A stretch of DNA of 64,000 bases. Origin: Selaginella moellendorffii. Taxonomy: Eukaryota; Streptophyta; Lycopodiopsida; Selaginellales; Selaginellaceae. The stretch covers positions 1 to 64,000 of the forward strand of contig NW_003314310.1 of the NCBI RefSeq assembly GCF_000143415.4, written 5' to 3'. A program made the position numbers and the translations under genes. Under the pieces are notes generated by a model. That model searched no databases. It saw only the letters and a list, made by a program, of their open reading frames with translations, and was not told the origin of the DNA. Shown in pieces: positions 11,977-24,202 of this stretch (position 1 is the stretch's first letter; each line of letters begins with the position of its first letter).

Positions 11977-12865
11977 TTGGAGGAGTTTGCAAGGTCAGGA
12001 ACACCAACTCTTAATAGGACTCCTCAAAAGGTGCATATCATTGACATGACAAGATATGGTGGAGATCCTGGTCCATTTTTTGTCCCGGAGCAAATTGCTA
12101 CTTACTCTTGCAAGATGGATGCTTTGGTTGACTTCAGTTCTGGGAATAACATTATATCTCTTGAAGCTGCCCTTTCTGCACAATTACAAATCACTGGGAG
12201 CTTCTCCATCATACTCAAGACCTTTGCTAATCACATTATTCCTCCAATGGGCATTTGCTGTAGTGTCAAAGTCTCAGTGCAGAGTGTTATTTTTGAGGTG
12301 GATTTCCTCATGATTAACTACTAACATCTTGGAATGTCCTTCTTGAAAGACTCTATCATCCTTGGTCACTTGTGGCAAGTCATAGCCCATTGCACCATCA
12401 ATAGCATAGAAGGCAAGAGAGTGAGGCTGAGAGATGTTGAGAGTTGTCTAACTCACCTCCAACAATGTTGATTGCATTGCATGAGAAAGCATCCATTACA
12501 TAAATGGTTGACTCCTCCGCCAACTTAGGGAAAATCTCTTTGAGCTTAGGAGGAAAGTGTGGTGTGGAGACCATTTTAGTCTAAGCCTTCTAGGCGTGCT
12601 AAGAAAGAGTTCTGCCATGGTTCTTAAGAAAGGTGGCACTATGGATTCTATCACTCTTTTCATCTTATTTGAGAGTAAGGCTGAGCCTCTAGATATTCCC
12701 TCTTTATTTGATGGTAGGGCTTATATGGTGCCGGCTTCCACATCCAGTTTTTTGGAGTGTTTCCTGATTGAGGATGGGCTTCTTGACTTGCTTGTTGCAT
12801 GGGACCAACTCTCTCTCATAGATCTTGATGATATACTCACTCCAGACCAAATCAATCTTTCATAA
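11977..12865 (+). pseudogene. Ty3-type retropepsin-like remnant
   Basis: The frame 11977-12324 contains MDALVDFSSGNNIISLEAA, in the position of the retropepsin motif (normally D-S/T-G followed by N and an Ile/Leu stretch). Here an extra residue breaks the active-site triad. Downstream GMSFLKDSIILGHLW follows as in the copy at 56405-56700, which reads the same order (LDSGSQSNIISLDLA, then KDSIMLGRPWHL). The frame 12557-12865 continues the family but ends at a stop. This is a diverged sister of the 53-61 kb element. Confidence 0.55.
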
Positions 12866-13510
12866 GATGCAACCAAATTCAATTCTTTTCAGCCATTGTC
12901 AGAGGTGTCACACAACCAACATCTTCCCACTAAAATTGTTGTAGCCAATGACTCCAAGTGTATTTTGTCATACATAATTTTGGAGACAAAGGGTAACATC
13001 TATGCACATAGCTGGCATAAAAAATCAAGCCAATTGGATGTGCTATATGTGAGTTATAACTCTTTGAATTTAGAGTTTTCTACTGTGGAGCCCCTGGTAC
13101 AGATCCATGTATATTCCATTGAAGATTTAGCCTAAGACTTAAACTCAACTTCAGTGGAGGATTTTTTCTCACTAGGAGAACACTTGGCTTCAGTCTTTGC
13201 ATTGGAAATCATATGCTCAAACAGGGTTTTATTCAAAGCTACTTTTTGGCTTTTTGAATAATTATGACTGTTTAATTAAGCATAACCCTTGAACCTTTGA
13301 CCCCACCGGAGAAAAGATTTGACAACAATTTGATGCATATTCAAGTTATTAGGGCTATTATTGACGTACATGGATTAAGGGTTTTCATTCAAGCAACTTG
13401 CAGGTTCTTTGAATTCCTTCAGTTTGGGTGAGAAGCAACACAAAAGGTTTAGCCTTAGGGCCAGTAGCACCATTTCTCTCTTGTCCTCTCACTCTCTCCT
13501 TTTTGTTTCG

Positions 13511-14492
13511 ATGTCAGGGCGGCAAGGGCAAAATACTGCAGTAGCATAGCGTGGCCGCGGCCGCAGCCGTGGGAGTGCGAACAAGGTAGGAGCCTCCATC
13601 AATCCATCTACAAGAGCAGACTTGGGAGAAGCCGTGATCGGAGAGGGGCCTGGTTTGGGTGCAGCCTCGGGAGACGCCATGATTGGAGAGGGGCCTGCTT
13701 TAGCTATAGGAGATCAAGTTGCCATGTTCGATGGGGTAAACCCTCGGCCAGGTGTTGAGGATAGTGCTGTTGTGAGAATAGGGCAAGGCTGCAGGGGAGA
13801 CCAAAGAGGGATCCAGGGGCAAGAGACCAACCGTCATCATCCTTCGAGTCCCAGAGGCAGACCTGGTAGGCCTCCAAATACAGTCTGGAAATACATCTTC
13901 TACAATCCTTTAGTACTCAGGGAGAGGAACTTGGAAAACACTGAGGTGGATCCTTGACGTTTCAGCACCGACAAAGCTAGTTGGGAGGCAGTGGTTAGGT
14001 GTGTCTTATGCAAAGGTCCCATGAAGGGAATTGGACCTATGGGGATCAAGAGGCATCTTTGCAGCTTCTACAAGGAGAAGGAGGACACAGGTTGCAAGCA
14101 TCTTCATCCAATTGCTGTGACCCTAAAGCCCCTTGATTTCTGAACCATGTCATTTGAACTCCGCAAGGTTGATGTTGTACGTCTCAATATTGTTCCTTGT
14201 TACAGACACAAACTCCTTACTGAACTCTTGTATTGGATCGACATCAACTCCTCAAGCTAGTGGGAGTATTGAATGTAGGCCAAGATTGAACATGTTTGCC
14301 TTTTCGAGCAGTAATGATAACAAAGTATGGGAATGGATAGAATGTTTGGAGGGTGAAGACCGGGTTGATGTAGAGCAGTTGCGGCAGCAGGTTCAAGAGA
14401 CTGAGTTAGCTACAATTTGCTGCATCTCTATGGGTGGTTTATGCACAGCTGGGAATCAGATCGATATAATAGTGTCTACTACATGGCCTCAG
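13511..14492 (+). pseudogene. hAT transposase, N-terminal half with BED finger
   Basis: A frame opens at ATG 13511 (MSGRQGQNTAVA), has one in-frame TAG at 13547-13549, and continues Gly/Arg-rich to 13957. After a plausible 3' splice site (GACGTTTCAG near 13970) comes a BED-type zinc finger: W-E-A-V, C-V-L-C, then I-K-R-H-L and a distal Cys (about 13973-14110). A further acceptor (TTGTTACAG near 14206) opens the next segment, which runs open to 14492, where an LTR retrotransposon interrupts it. The frame resumes in the same phase at 42861. Plant hAT transposases have this order: BED finger, then DUF659 core. Confidence 0.65.
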
Positions 14493-14518
14493 TGTAGCGC
14501 ACATGGTTTTGACCCTTT

Positions 14519-14547
14519 ATCCTATGGTGATTTACCATAGGATAACA
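14519..14547. promoter_or_regulatory. Conserved 11-bp hairpin near LTR end
   Basis: TTATCCTATGG, a 7-base spacer, then CCATAGGATAA form a perfect inverted repeat. It recurs in the LTRs near 20642, 24133, 42144 and 52883 (one arm has single changes in some copies). In element orientation it lies some 50 bases from the 3' end of the LTR, so it could act in the R/U5 region of the RNA. Confidence 0.6.
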
Positions 14548-14576
14548 CCACGAAGCGGAACCTAAACCCTCTTTGT

Positions 14577-14632
14577 GCCACGTGACAGATGCCACGTGTC
14601 ACATGCCACGTGTCCATGCCACGTGTCCACAG
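14577..14632. promoter_or_regulatory. Array of CACGTG (G-box) motifs in LTR
   Basis: Four GCCACGTG motifs are separated by 6-8 bases (…GACAGAT…, …TCACAT…, …TCCAT…). G-boxes are binding sites for plant bZIP and bHLH factors. Matching arrays occur in the other LTR copies (near 20702, 24050 and 42062), with partial loss in the solo LTR near 52810. Confidence 0.6.
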
Positions 14633-15626
14633 GAACCCGAGGTTCAAGGCCTTGGGCCACTGAACGAAGGAACGGTGCCAAACTCCCAAGCATGGAGCCA
14701 AGGAGTGACGGAACCGAACCACGGAGCAACTCCCGAGCATAAAGCCCAAGGAGTGAAGGGACAGGAGCCCGAAGCGACTTGGAACAGTCCTGGAGCAACC
14801 AGCATCCCAATGCCAGGACCAGCACGCAAAACGGAGCCAAACAGAGTCTGGCGCTATTTCGGCATACCGGTGGCCTAACGTGAGGACATGGGTACTCCAC
14901 CAACTAGCATGGAATGGAACTTGGGCTTAGACCCAAGCCGGATGCAGAATAAGGACAAGCACGCAAGCGGGAGCTAGACTATGCCTCAGGTTGGTCGGCC
15001 ATGCCCGACCTACCCACTATCCCTACTATACATTTGGAACCCCCCATAGCCCCCCCCCCCTTGAGGAACACACGCTTTGGGCTTTCACCCTTAATATCAG
15101 GAGTTAGTCTCTGGGACAAGCTCAAAACTTACTAAATATGGAATGTCCCTAGATTGCGAATTGGACACGGGACGAACACCATTGTGTTCAGGACGATCTC
15201 TACATTTCGTAGATATGCCAAATGAGCAAATCTGGACACTTTCCATAAATAGCATTTGGGACCGAAATAATACTAACATAAAGGGCATGATAGCGAGGGT
15301 GTTTGGCAGACACGGTAAGCTATCATCTAGCGATATTGAGGGACCAATCTCAATATCACGGGGGTTCTTGATATTAGCAAGTGCAAGTCAATGACAGGAG
15401 TTTCTCAAACCAGGCCGAGTATGCTCAGCAAGAAACACATAGGGTTCCTACCTTATGTTTATCTGATTTAAGTACACGGTCATTGACCAGTTTCTCAACT
15501 AACTCAAGTGGGAACAATAAAGGGAACCAACTATACCGACCTTCTGCCATCGTGGCAGTAAGGTAAGAGTGTCCGTAAGGACTAGCCGACAGGTAACTTT
15601 TGATACCCGAAGTCACATTCGCGACA

Positions 15627-15642
15627 CTCTCCCCCCCTAGGG
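15627..15642 (-). other. Polypurine tract of copy A
   Basis: Read on the minus strand this is CCCTAGGGGGGGAGAG, directly before the 3' LTR. The same tract precedes the LTRs at 22933 and 41058 on the plus strand. Confidence 0.8.
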
Positions 15643-18600
15643 AAGATCGACGTCCTCGTCGATGCACACTCGAGTCTAGAATACCGCCAAGGAAACAACT
15701 CCAGAAAAAGTTCACGGTACTCACACTATGTGAGAAATGCACCAACTTAAATGAGTTAGGGGGCAACCTCTTTGTCTAACGTGGATGCGCTACCAGCTCA
15801 GACACCTTCCGGCCGTCGCCGACAAGGAAATGACCAACGGAGTCAGCCACCCTTGCTGCTCTGGTTGTCATCCAGCTTACAAAAGTGTGATATGCCCTGC
15901 CTGCAGAGACATAGAGAGAGGAGCTAGGGGCCCCAACCCTCATGAGCAAAGAAACCAAACCCGTCGGTAAGGTTTAGATAGACTACTGTAAATAGGCAGT
16001 TAGAGTTGTTTACACGGTCACGCCCTTTCATGGAATAAGGAACATTGACAGAGAGGCGAGTTATGTGACCAGTCTACAGTAGCTACCCCATGACTAAAGA
16101 TTTCAACATGCATACGAAGTGCCGAAGCCAGTCTGCCTATACTGGCCCAAATGCAAAGATCAATAGATGGACAATATCAAAGTCATAGACAATGATATCT
16201 TAGAGTCTTAATTATCAGTGAATATATCTTAGATTAGAACACAAAAGTATTCCAAGTAAGTTATCATCCGATAAACTAGTATTATAGGATAGGAACCACC
16301 AAGATCATCATTTTTGGAAACATAGGATTTACCATCCAATAAAATTCAATAGCAAGTATATCATCAAGTAAACTTAATGATGAAACTTAACTACCGAAGA
16401 TAGCAAACAGTAAGCCAACAACTTACTAGAGATAACTCAAAGAACACAATGTATCATTGATTGACAAGCACAATGCTCGCGAATGTATCACCCAAAGGAA
16501 ATAACATCCAAATCTATCAAAACTAACTCGAGTAACAATCAATAGAAGAGAATGAATGCGATGAGACCAACAAACACTCATTCATGCCAATTATCACAAA
16601 AGCCAATCCTAATAGATCTCGGTCAACAATACCAAAGAACCAGAGTTGCTCAAGCAAGTGTCAACAACATCCTATTGATATCTCAAACCCAAGAGACCAA
16701 TCCAGAGCAAACCACAAGGAACATGTGGTATTGCGAAAAGCCATAAGCCATCAAGGAGAACAACTAACCATCACGAAAGATCATCAATCATCTCATCAAA
16801 AAAAAAAATGCATAATCATTGTCAAAGAAGGAATCCACCATCCCAAAAAATAGCAAATCATTCGATATCAACAACAATCAAGCAAAATCTTTTGACTAGG
16901 ATAATCAACTATCCTAAATGATAGTCAATCATCACCAATGATTGCTAGATGCAAAAGCCAACTTCAACATCGAAGCTAACAAGCTAAAATGCCTTCCCCA
17001 ACAACTCCTAACAAATGGAACAATGAGCATAAATCTCAAAGAACCAAAAGCTCGAAGAAGCTTATAGCTAAGTCTTGCTTAATAATGATCACAAGCCTTG
17101 CATGAATTAACTTCAATGCCAAAGAAGAAATCATGGTGCAACCCACAATATCTTCCTCAACACATCTATAAGCTAGACTTCATAATGCCAAAGCTAATGA
17201 AGAGCATATCTGCATCAATCCAAAAGCTAAGCATAACGAAGCTATGCTCAATAAGTGATCACCAAACGATCCTCCATGAATCCATCTATAGCAAGACGTA
17301 ACTCACTTCATAACAAGCACAAGAAGAATCATCAATGATCAATATATTCCAACTCAAATCCAAGAAGGATTCAAACACTTCAATATCGATCACTAACTCT
17401 TCATCTCGTAAAGTTAGCATAGTCCATGACTGAATCACTTTTCAAGGAAAAGTCGAAGCTCAACCCTCTACTAAATAATCTCGTCTAGAACACAACTAAC
17501 TCAAACTTGCCACTCAGTTCATTTGAACGTCAACACAGTTGCTAACTAGCAAATGCACGAATGCTAATAACACAAAGCTATAGCCAAATCATCAACACTA
17601 TCTTCATCGAGAGCAATGAAACTTAATATCAATCCTAAGGATAGATATATCATCTCACCTGAATCTCAACATCAATAATATCAATGACAAGGCATCACTT
17701 TAATGCCATCAACATTAGAACAAAGCTAGAAGAAAGCACAAGTGTATCACCACTCAAAGCTCTCTAGCAACGAAGCTAACCAAGGTCAAAGATACTTTAG
17801 CTAGTATCCAAGACCAATCCTTCAACATTACTCAGGTACAGATAACACTTCCTCAAGGAGTGCATCACCACGTCCAAGACTCCATGAAATCCAACACCAC
17901 AACTAAATGCAACCAAATGATATCGACAGAGGTAAAGTCAACATGTCAACATGGAAAACCCATGTAAGTCTAATGACACGATCCTCCGCAACACCATCCG
18001 GTAAAGCAAACCCATCACTGCTAAATCTTCATCGAGTGAAGCAAGTGTCAAAAGTCCTCGATGAAGTCTACAAGTAATCACCAGTCGCAAAGCAACTAAC
18101 AATCACCTTTCAACTTGCCTTCACAAGATCTAAACACTAAACTTGCGCCATTGAGTTATATACTTGTCCAACATGAACGTAATACCCCAGATACAAGATA
18201 AAGGTTCATTGACAAGCACAAACTAAATGACCACTCGAATCCAACTCAACTGTAATAAGCTTACCAATGCATTTAGCCACTAGCTCTGAGCATGCTTTAA
18301 AGAGGCTAGCTATGCATGATCATCACTCAGTCGAAACTAAAGTGAAAACCATGAGATGGACTCATATCGGTACACAACCTCCACTTGAACAAAGCTATAG
18401 TATAGGTATCAACATCTTAACTACAAACAACTAAGTTGGACATCACCATCCTCAGCCAAGGCGCAGAACCACCAAGACCAAGTCAAGTCAAGATCAGTGA
18501 GAGCTCACTACTCTCATAGAGTCTTAACAAAATGCAAGGTGTAATCTGCCACTAAGCATAATGCTACAAAAGAAAGGCACAAGGGTCACCCTTCTTAGAA

Positions 18601-20600
18601 AAGTGCAACAGCCACTTTTCTACACCAACTCCAGACTCTATTCAACTCAATTACCTTAGCCCCAAAAGTCAGCATCCCTTTCGGGTCGCATCATACAAAC
18701 TATTTACTAAGGTCTAAGCCAACCAAAGTCAACTCCAACCCTTTCACTAGTTTGTACTGGCTTACGAAAACGGAATGGTTTTCGGACAAAGTGATAACAG
18801 ATCAGCTATTGGAAAAGTCTAAGAAAATTTGTGGAAAATTTTCCATCCTAGAGAAAGAATGACTCTTAGTCTAGAAATATAAACTTCCAAGACTTAACCA
18901 ACTTCCTTCTACTTAACAACTTCACATAGGCTCACCTCAACACAAATTCTCATGACCCATAGTATGCTTAAGCCTCGAACATCTTTTTGCCCATTCTTTC
19001 GACATCCAACACTGACATCCGTAAAATGCAAATGGAACATCCAAGGCTTGATCACAAAGACCACATCTTCGGATATCTACATTGCACTAACACTCTTCTT
19101 CAACCACTTTCAGGATCCAACGTGAAGCCAAAACACTAACAAGAAAAATGACATGGAAAATCAAGCTTTAAGGAAAATTCCTCATCACTCGAACAACAAT
19201 GCCACTTCCACTAACACAAGTGCTAGCGATGTCAATGCCTTAACTACACACCTTTCCCATCTGGCAATCTACTCCAAGTGCTAACGGTTCTACTGACAAG
19301 CTATAGCAAATGAATGCTACAACCATTTTCCAACACCTTATGGGCAAACCCTCAAGGAACAAGGAACCAACTTAAGCTTAGCATAATGGACCACCATTGA
19401 GAATCCAGTCAAAGCTACTACAATGCTACTACGTGCAAGTAGATTAGCTTCTCCATCAACCACTTTGGGGTTGATCATCGTTAACCAAGAAACTTCGTAA
19501 ACACATTGCCCACTATCACATGGATATGATATAAGTATCACAATGACTTAATCATCAATCAAGCAACACTATGAGCAATGCCCATGTCACTACTACAAAG
19601 GTTTATGTGAGTATCAAGTGTTAACTAGATTTGACAAAATGCAACATAAATGCCACACCCCACCGATAGAGATTTACAACACTCAACACCACTAACTTTT
19701 GTTCACAACATGGACAGCTCATGCCACTCTCTTTCCGACCAAACTCAAAACCAATCCAACACCAAACTACTCAAAGAGCAATAGCAAGGTTCCCCGGAAA
19801 AGAGTTGAGCATTGTAACCCAAGTCTTCCAATAGCAAGTCTAGACAAAATGGTATAACGCTTCACCGTTATCCATCCCATGACTCACCACTTGTAAGACG
19901 ATCATTTCCAACATGCATCAAGGTAGAGACTCTTGATTGCATAATGTGAACACGAGCAATGAGTTAACACTTCGTTGCAAATCATCTCTCCAAGAAGAGA
20001 AGATGATTTACGTGTTTGATCCTTCGTCCCCGATGACTCTCTTTTCGGTCTCATCTTTGACTAAACCTCAAGCTTGCGTTTGCACTGCTTTCAGTCCAAT
20101 CCAAGAAAAGTTTATGAGAGAGCACGACAATGACTACTTGAACCAATAGACTAATCCCTACAGTCTTGATTGATCCACTTGTAATCATGCCTAAGAAGGA
20201 TCCACTAGTGCCGTGCTAAACAGCTACGGACCAGCCTATTTGCTACTCATAGCAAACCCAGGAAAGGTTTGCTTTTACCCATGGTACAAGGAACAACTCA
20301 TGGAACCACCGATAGGCTAACATTAATCCTGCCAACTCAAAGTTTAATCTCGAGTTGCTAATGTGCCTCACTCACGAGCCCAAGCATAAACTCGTGCTAA
20401 CAGAGCATCTCAAATCCATCTTATGAACCCAAGAGCAAGCTCACATTCTTACGGTACAACAAGGTAACAAAAACCATACCCAAGGTACCAACGCGAAGTC
20501 TTTTGCACCCAAACGTATACCCACTCGGATCATCATTTTCATCTCTGCGTATGCAACGAGACCAGTTGCCCAATCTCATTGGATAGTACTCGCCGAGACT

Positions 20601-20617
20601 CATCCTCTGATACCAAA
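20601..20617 (-). other. Primer binding site of copy A
   Basis: On the minus strand this reads TTTGGTATCAGAGGATG, next to the 5' LTR. TGGTATCAGAG is the standard complement of the 3' end of plant initiator tRNA-Met. Confidence 0.85.
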
Positions 20618-21762
20618 TGTAGCGCACGTGGTTTTGACCCTTTATCCTATGGTGATTTACCATAGGATAACACCACGAAGCGGAACCTAAACACTCTTTG
20701 TGCCATGTGACAGATGCCACGTGTCACATGCCACGTGTCCATGCCACGTGTCTACAGGAACCCGAGGTTCAAGGCCTTGGGCCACTGAACGAAGGAACGG
20801 TGCCAAACTCCCAAGCATGGAGCCAAGGAGTGACGGAACCGAACCACGGAGCAACTCCCGAGCATAAAGCCCAAGGAGCGAAGGGACAGGAGCCCGAAGC
20901 GACTTGGAACAGTCCTGGAGCAACCAGCATCCCAATGCCAGGACCAGCACGCAAAACGGAGCCAAACGGAGTCTGGCGCTATTTCGGCATACCGGTGGCC
21001 TAACGCGAGGACATGGGTACTCCACCAACTAGCATGGAATGGAACTTGGGCTTAGACCCAAGCCGGACGCAGAACAAGGACAAGCACGCAAGCGGGAGCT
21101 AGACTATGCCTCAGGTTGGTCGGCCATGCCCGACCTACCCACTATCCCTACTATACATTTGGAACCCCCCATAACCCCCCCGCCCTTGAGGAACACACGC
21201 TTTGGGCTTTCACCCCAAGCCTCCCTTAATATCAGGAGTTAGTCTCTGGGACAAGCTCAAAACTTACTAAATATGGAATGTCCCTAGATTGCGAATTTGG
21301 ACACGAGACGAACACCATTGTGTTCAGGACGATCTCTACATTTCGTAGATATGCCAAATGAGCAAATCTGGACACTTTCCATAAATAGCATTTGGGACCG
21401 AAATGATACTAATATAAAGGGCATGATAGCGAGGGTGTTTGGCAGACACGGTAAGCTATCATCTAGCGATATTGAGGGACCAATCTCAATATCACGGGGG
21501 TTCTTGATACTAGCAAGTGCAAGTCAATGACAGGAGTTTCTCAAACTAGGCCGAGTATGCTCAGCAAGAAACACATAGGGTTCCTACCTTATGTTTATCC
21601 GATTTAAGTACACGGTCATTGACCAGTTTCTCAACTAGCTCAAGTGGGAACAATAAAGGGAACCAGCTATACCGACCTTCTGCCATCGTGGCAGTAAGGT
21701 AAGAGTGTCCGTAAGGACTAGCCGACAGGTAACTTTCGATACCCGAAGTCACATTCACGACA
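20618..21762 (-). repeat. 5' LTR of copy A
   Basis: TGTAGCGCACGTGG at 20618 to CACGACA at 21762. It has the same hairpin and G-box array as the 3' LTR. A few single-base differences from the 14493-15626 copy are visible. Confidence 0.85.
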
Positions 21763-22932
21763 CTTTTCGGGATGGTGGATTCCTTCTTTGACAATGATTA
21801 TGCATCTCTTTATTGATGGGATGATTGATGATCTTTCATGATGGTTAATTGTTCTCTTTGATAGCTTTTGGCTTTTCGCAATACCGCATGTTCTTTGTGG
21901 TTTGCTCTGGATTGGTCTCTTGGGTTTGAGACATCAGTAGGATGTTGCTGACACTTGCTTAAGCAACTTGAGTTCCTTGGTACTGTTGGCTGGGATCTAT
22001 TCAGATGGGCTTTTGTGATAGTTGGCAGGAGTGAGTGTTTGTTGGTCTTACCGCATTCATTCTGTTCTGTTGATTATTGCTCGAGTTAGTTTTCATAGAT
22101 TGGGATGTTATTCCTTTGGGTGATACATTCGCGAGCATTTTGCTTGTCAGTCAATGATACTTTGTGTTCTTTGAGTTATCTTTTGTAAGTTGTTTGGCAT
22201 TCTGTCTGCAATTTTTAATAGTTAAACTTTATCATTGAGTTTACTTGGTGAATCCTATGTTTACCAATTATGATGATCTTGGTGGTTCCTGCACTATAAT
22301 ACTAGTTTATTGGATGATAACTTGCTTAGATATATTCACTGATAATTAAGACTCTAAGATATCATTGTCTATGACTTTGATATTGTCCATCTATTGATCT
22401 TTGAGTTTGGGCCAGTAATAGGCAGACTGGCTTCGGCACTTCGTGTGCATGTTGAAATCTCTAGTCATGGGGTAGCTACTGTTGACTGGTCACATAACCC
22501 GCCTCTCTGTCGATGTTCCTTATTCCGTTAAAAGGGCGTGACCGTGTAAACAACTCTAACTGCCTATTTACAGTAGTCTATCTAAACCTTACCGACGGGT
22601 TTGGTTTCTTTGCTCAGGAGGGTTAGGGCCTCCGGCTTCTCTCTCTATGTCTTTGCGGGCAGGGCATATCACACTTTTGTAAGCTGGGTGACACCTAGAG
22701 TAGCAAGGGTGGCTAACTCCGTTGGTCATTTCCTTGTCGGCGACGGCCGGAAGGTGTCTGAGCTGGTAGCGCATCCGCGTTAGACAAAGAGGTTGCCTCC
22801 TAACTCATTTAAGTTGGTGCATTTCTCATATAGTGTGAATACCGTGAACTTTTTCTGGAGTTGTTTCCTTGGCGGTATTCTAGACTCGAGTATGCATCGA
22901 CGAGGACATCGATCTTCCCTAGGGGGGGAGAG

Positions 22933-24185
22933 TGTCGCGAATGTGACTTCGGGTATCGAAAGTTACCTGTCGGCTAGTCCTTACGGACACTCTTACCTTA
23001 CTGCCACGATGGCAGGAGGTCGGTATTGCTGGACCCGTTATCAGTTTCCCACTTGAGCTAGTTGAGAAACTGGTCAATGACCATGAACTTAGATTGGATA
23101 AACATAAGGTAGGAACCCTATGTGTTTCTTGCTAAGCATACTTGGCCTGGTTTGAGAAACTTGAGTCATTGGCTTGCACTTGCTAATATCTAGAACCCCC
23201 GCGATATTGAGCTTGGTCCCTCAATATCGCTAGATGATAGCTTACCGTGTCTGCCAAACACCCTCGCTATCATGCCCTTTGTGTTAGTTTCATTTTGGTC
23301 CCAAATGCTATTTATGGAAAGTGTCCAGATTTGCTCATTTGGCATATCTATGGAATGTAGAGATCGTCTTGAACACAATGGTGTTCGTCTCGTGTCCAAA
23401 TTCGCAATTTAGGGACATTCCATATTTAGTAAGTTTCGAGCTTGTCCCAGAGACTAACTCCTGATATTAAGGGAGGCTTGGGGTGAAAGCCCAAAGCGTG
23501 TGTTCCTCAAGGGGGGGGGGGGGGGGGGGCCAAGGGGGGTTCCCAATGTTTAGTAGGGATATGGGGTAGGTCGGGCATGGCCGACCAACCTGGGGGATAA
23601 TCTTACTCCCGCTTGCGTGCCTGTCCTTGTTCTGCGTCCGGCTTGGGTCTAAGCCCAAGTTCCATTCCATGNNNNNNNNNNNNNNNNNNNNNNNNNNNNN
23701 NNNNNNNNNNNNNNNNNNNNNNNNNNNNNNNNNNNNNNNNNNNNNNNNNNNNNNNNNNNNNNNNNNNNNNNGATCGGCTTCACCCCGGACGTAAATGCGT
23801 TAGGCCACCGGTATGCCGAAATAGCACCAGACTCCGTTTGGCTCCGTTTTGCGTGCTGGTCCTAGCATTTAGATGCTGGTTACTCTAGGACTGTTCCAAG
23901 TCGCTCCGGGCTCCTGTTCCTTCGCTCCTTGGGCCTTATGCTCGGGAGTTGCTCTGTGGTTCAGTTCCATCACTCCTTGGCTCCATGCTTGGGGGTTTGG
24001 CACCGTTCCTTCATTCAGTGGCCCAAGGCCCTGAACCTTGGGTTCCTAAGGACACGTGGCATGGACACGTGGCATGTGACACGTGGCATCTGTCACGTGG
24101 CACAAAGAGGGTTTAGGTTCCGCTTCGTGGTGTTATCCTATGGTAAACCACCATAGGATAAAGGGTCAAAACCACGTGCACTACA
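22933..24185 (+). repeat. LTR of copy B, with assembly gap
   Basis: Begins TGTCGCGAATG directly after the purine tract CCCTAGGGGGGGAGAG and ends GTGCACTACA. It is followed by TTTGGTATCAGAGGATG (primer site, 24186-24202). A 100-N gap lies at 23672-23771 and a long G run near 23511-23529. Confidence 0.85.
23672..23771. other. Assembly gap (100 N)
   Basis: Exactly 100 undetermined bases lie inside the LTR, a short distance after a G homopolymer. Confidence 0.99.
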
Positions 24186-24202
24186 TTTGGTATCAGAGGA
24201 TG
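24186..24202 (+). other. Primer binding site of copy B
   Basis: TTTGGTATCAGAGGATG directly after the LTR; complement of the initiator tRNA-Met 3' end. Confidence 0.8.

Larger units (their letters stand above)
14493..15626 (-). repeat. 3' LTR of copy A
   Basis: Ends are TG..CA: TGTAGCGCAC at 14493 and its partner GCGACA at 15626 (reading TGTCGCGAATG on the minus strand). It contains a C tract near 15051, a G-box array (14577-14632) and a perfect hairpin (14519-14547). It is flanked on the right by the purine tract, as expected for a 3' LTR on this strand. Confidence 0.85.
14493..21762 (-). mobile_element. Noncoding LTR retrotransposon, copy A (full length, LARD-like)
   Basis: This is a complete minus-strand LTR element: 5' LTR 20618-21762, primer binding site at 20601-20617, a 5.0-kb internal region 15627-20617, a purine tract at 15627-15640, and 3' LTR 14493-15626. 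The LTRs (1134 and 1145 bp) look very similar over the parts I compared, so the insertion is fairly young. The internal region has no frame longer than about 100 codons and no retroviral motif, so this is a non-autonomous element of the large (LARD) type that must be moved by proteins from elsewhere. No target duplication joins its two ends; its right edge abuts an inverted copy, so the block has been rearranged. Confidence 0.85.

Noticed and set aside
14562-14903. Frames of about 100 codons within the LTRs (also near 20687-21028, 22793, 40918 and 41889)
   Set aside because: The same frames recur in each LTR copy in several phases, contain G-box and homopolymer sequence, and show no protein motif. 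They are by-products of the LTR sequence.
14493-21762. Flanking target duplication for copy A
   Set aside because: Flanks are CTCAG on the left and CTTTT on the right, which do not match.
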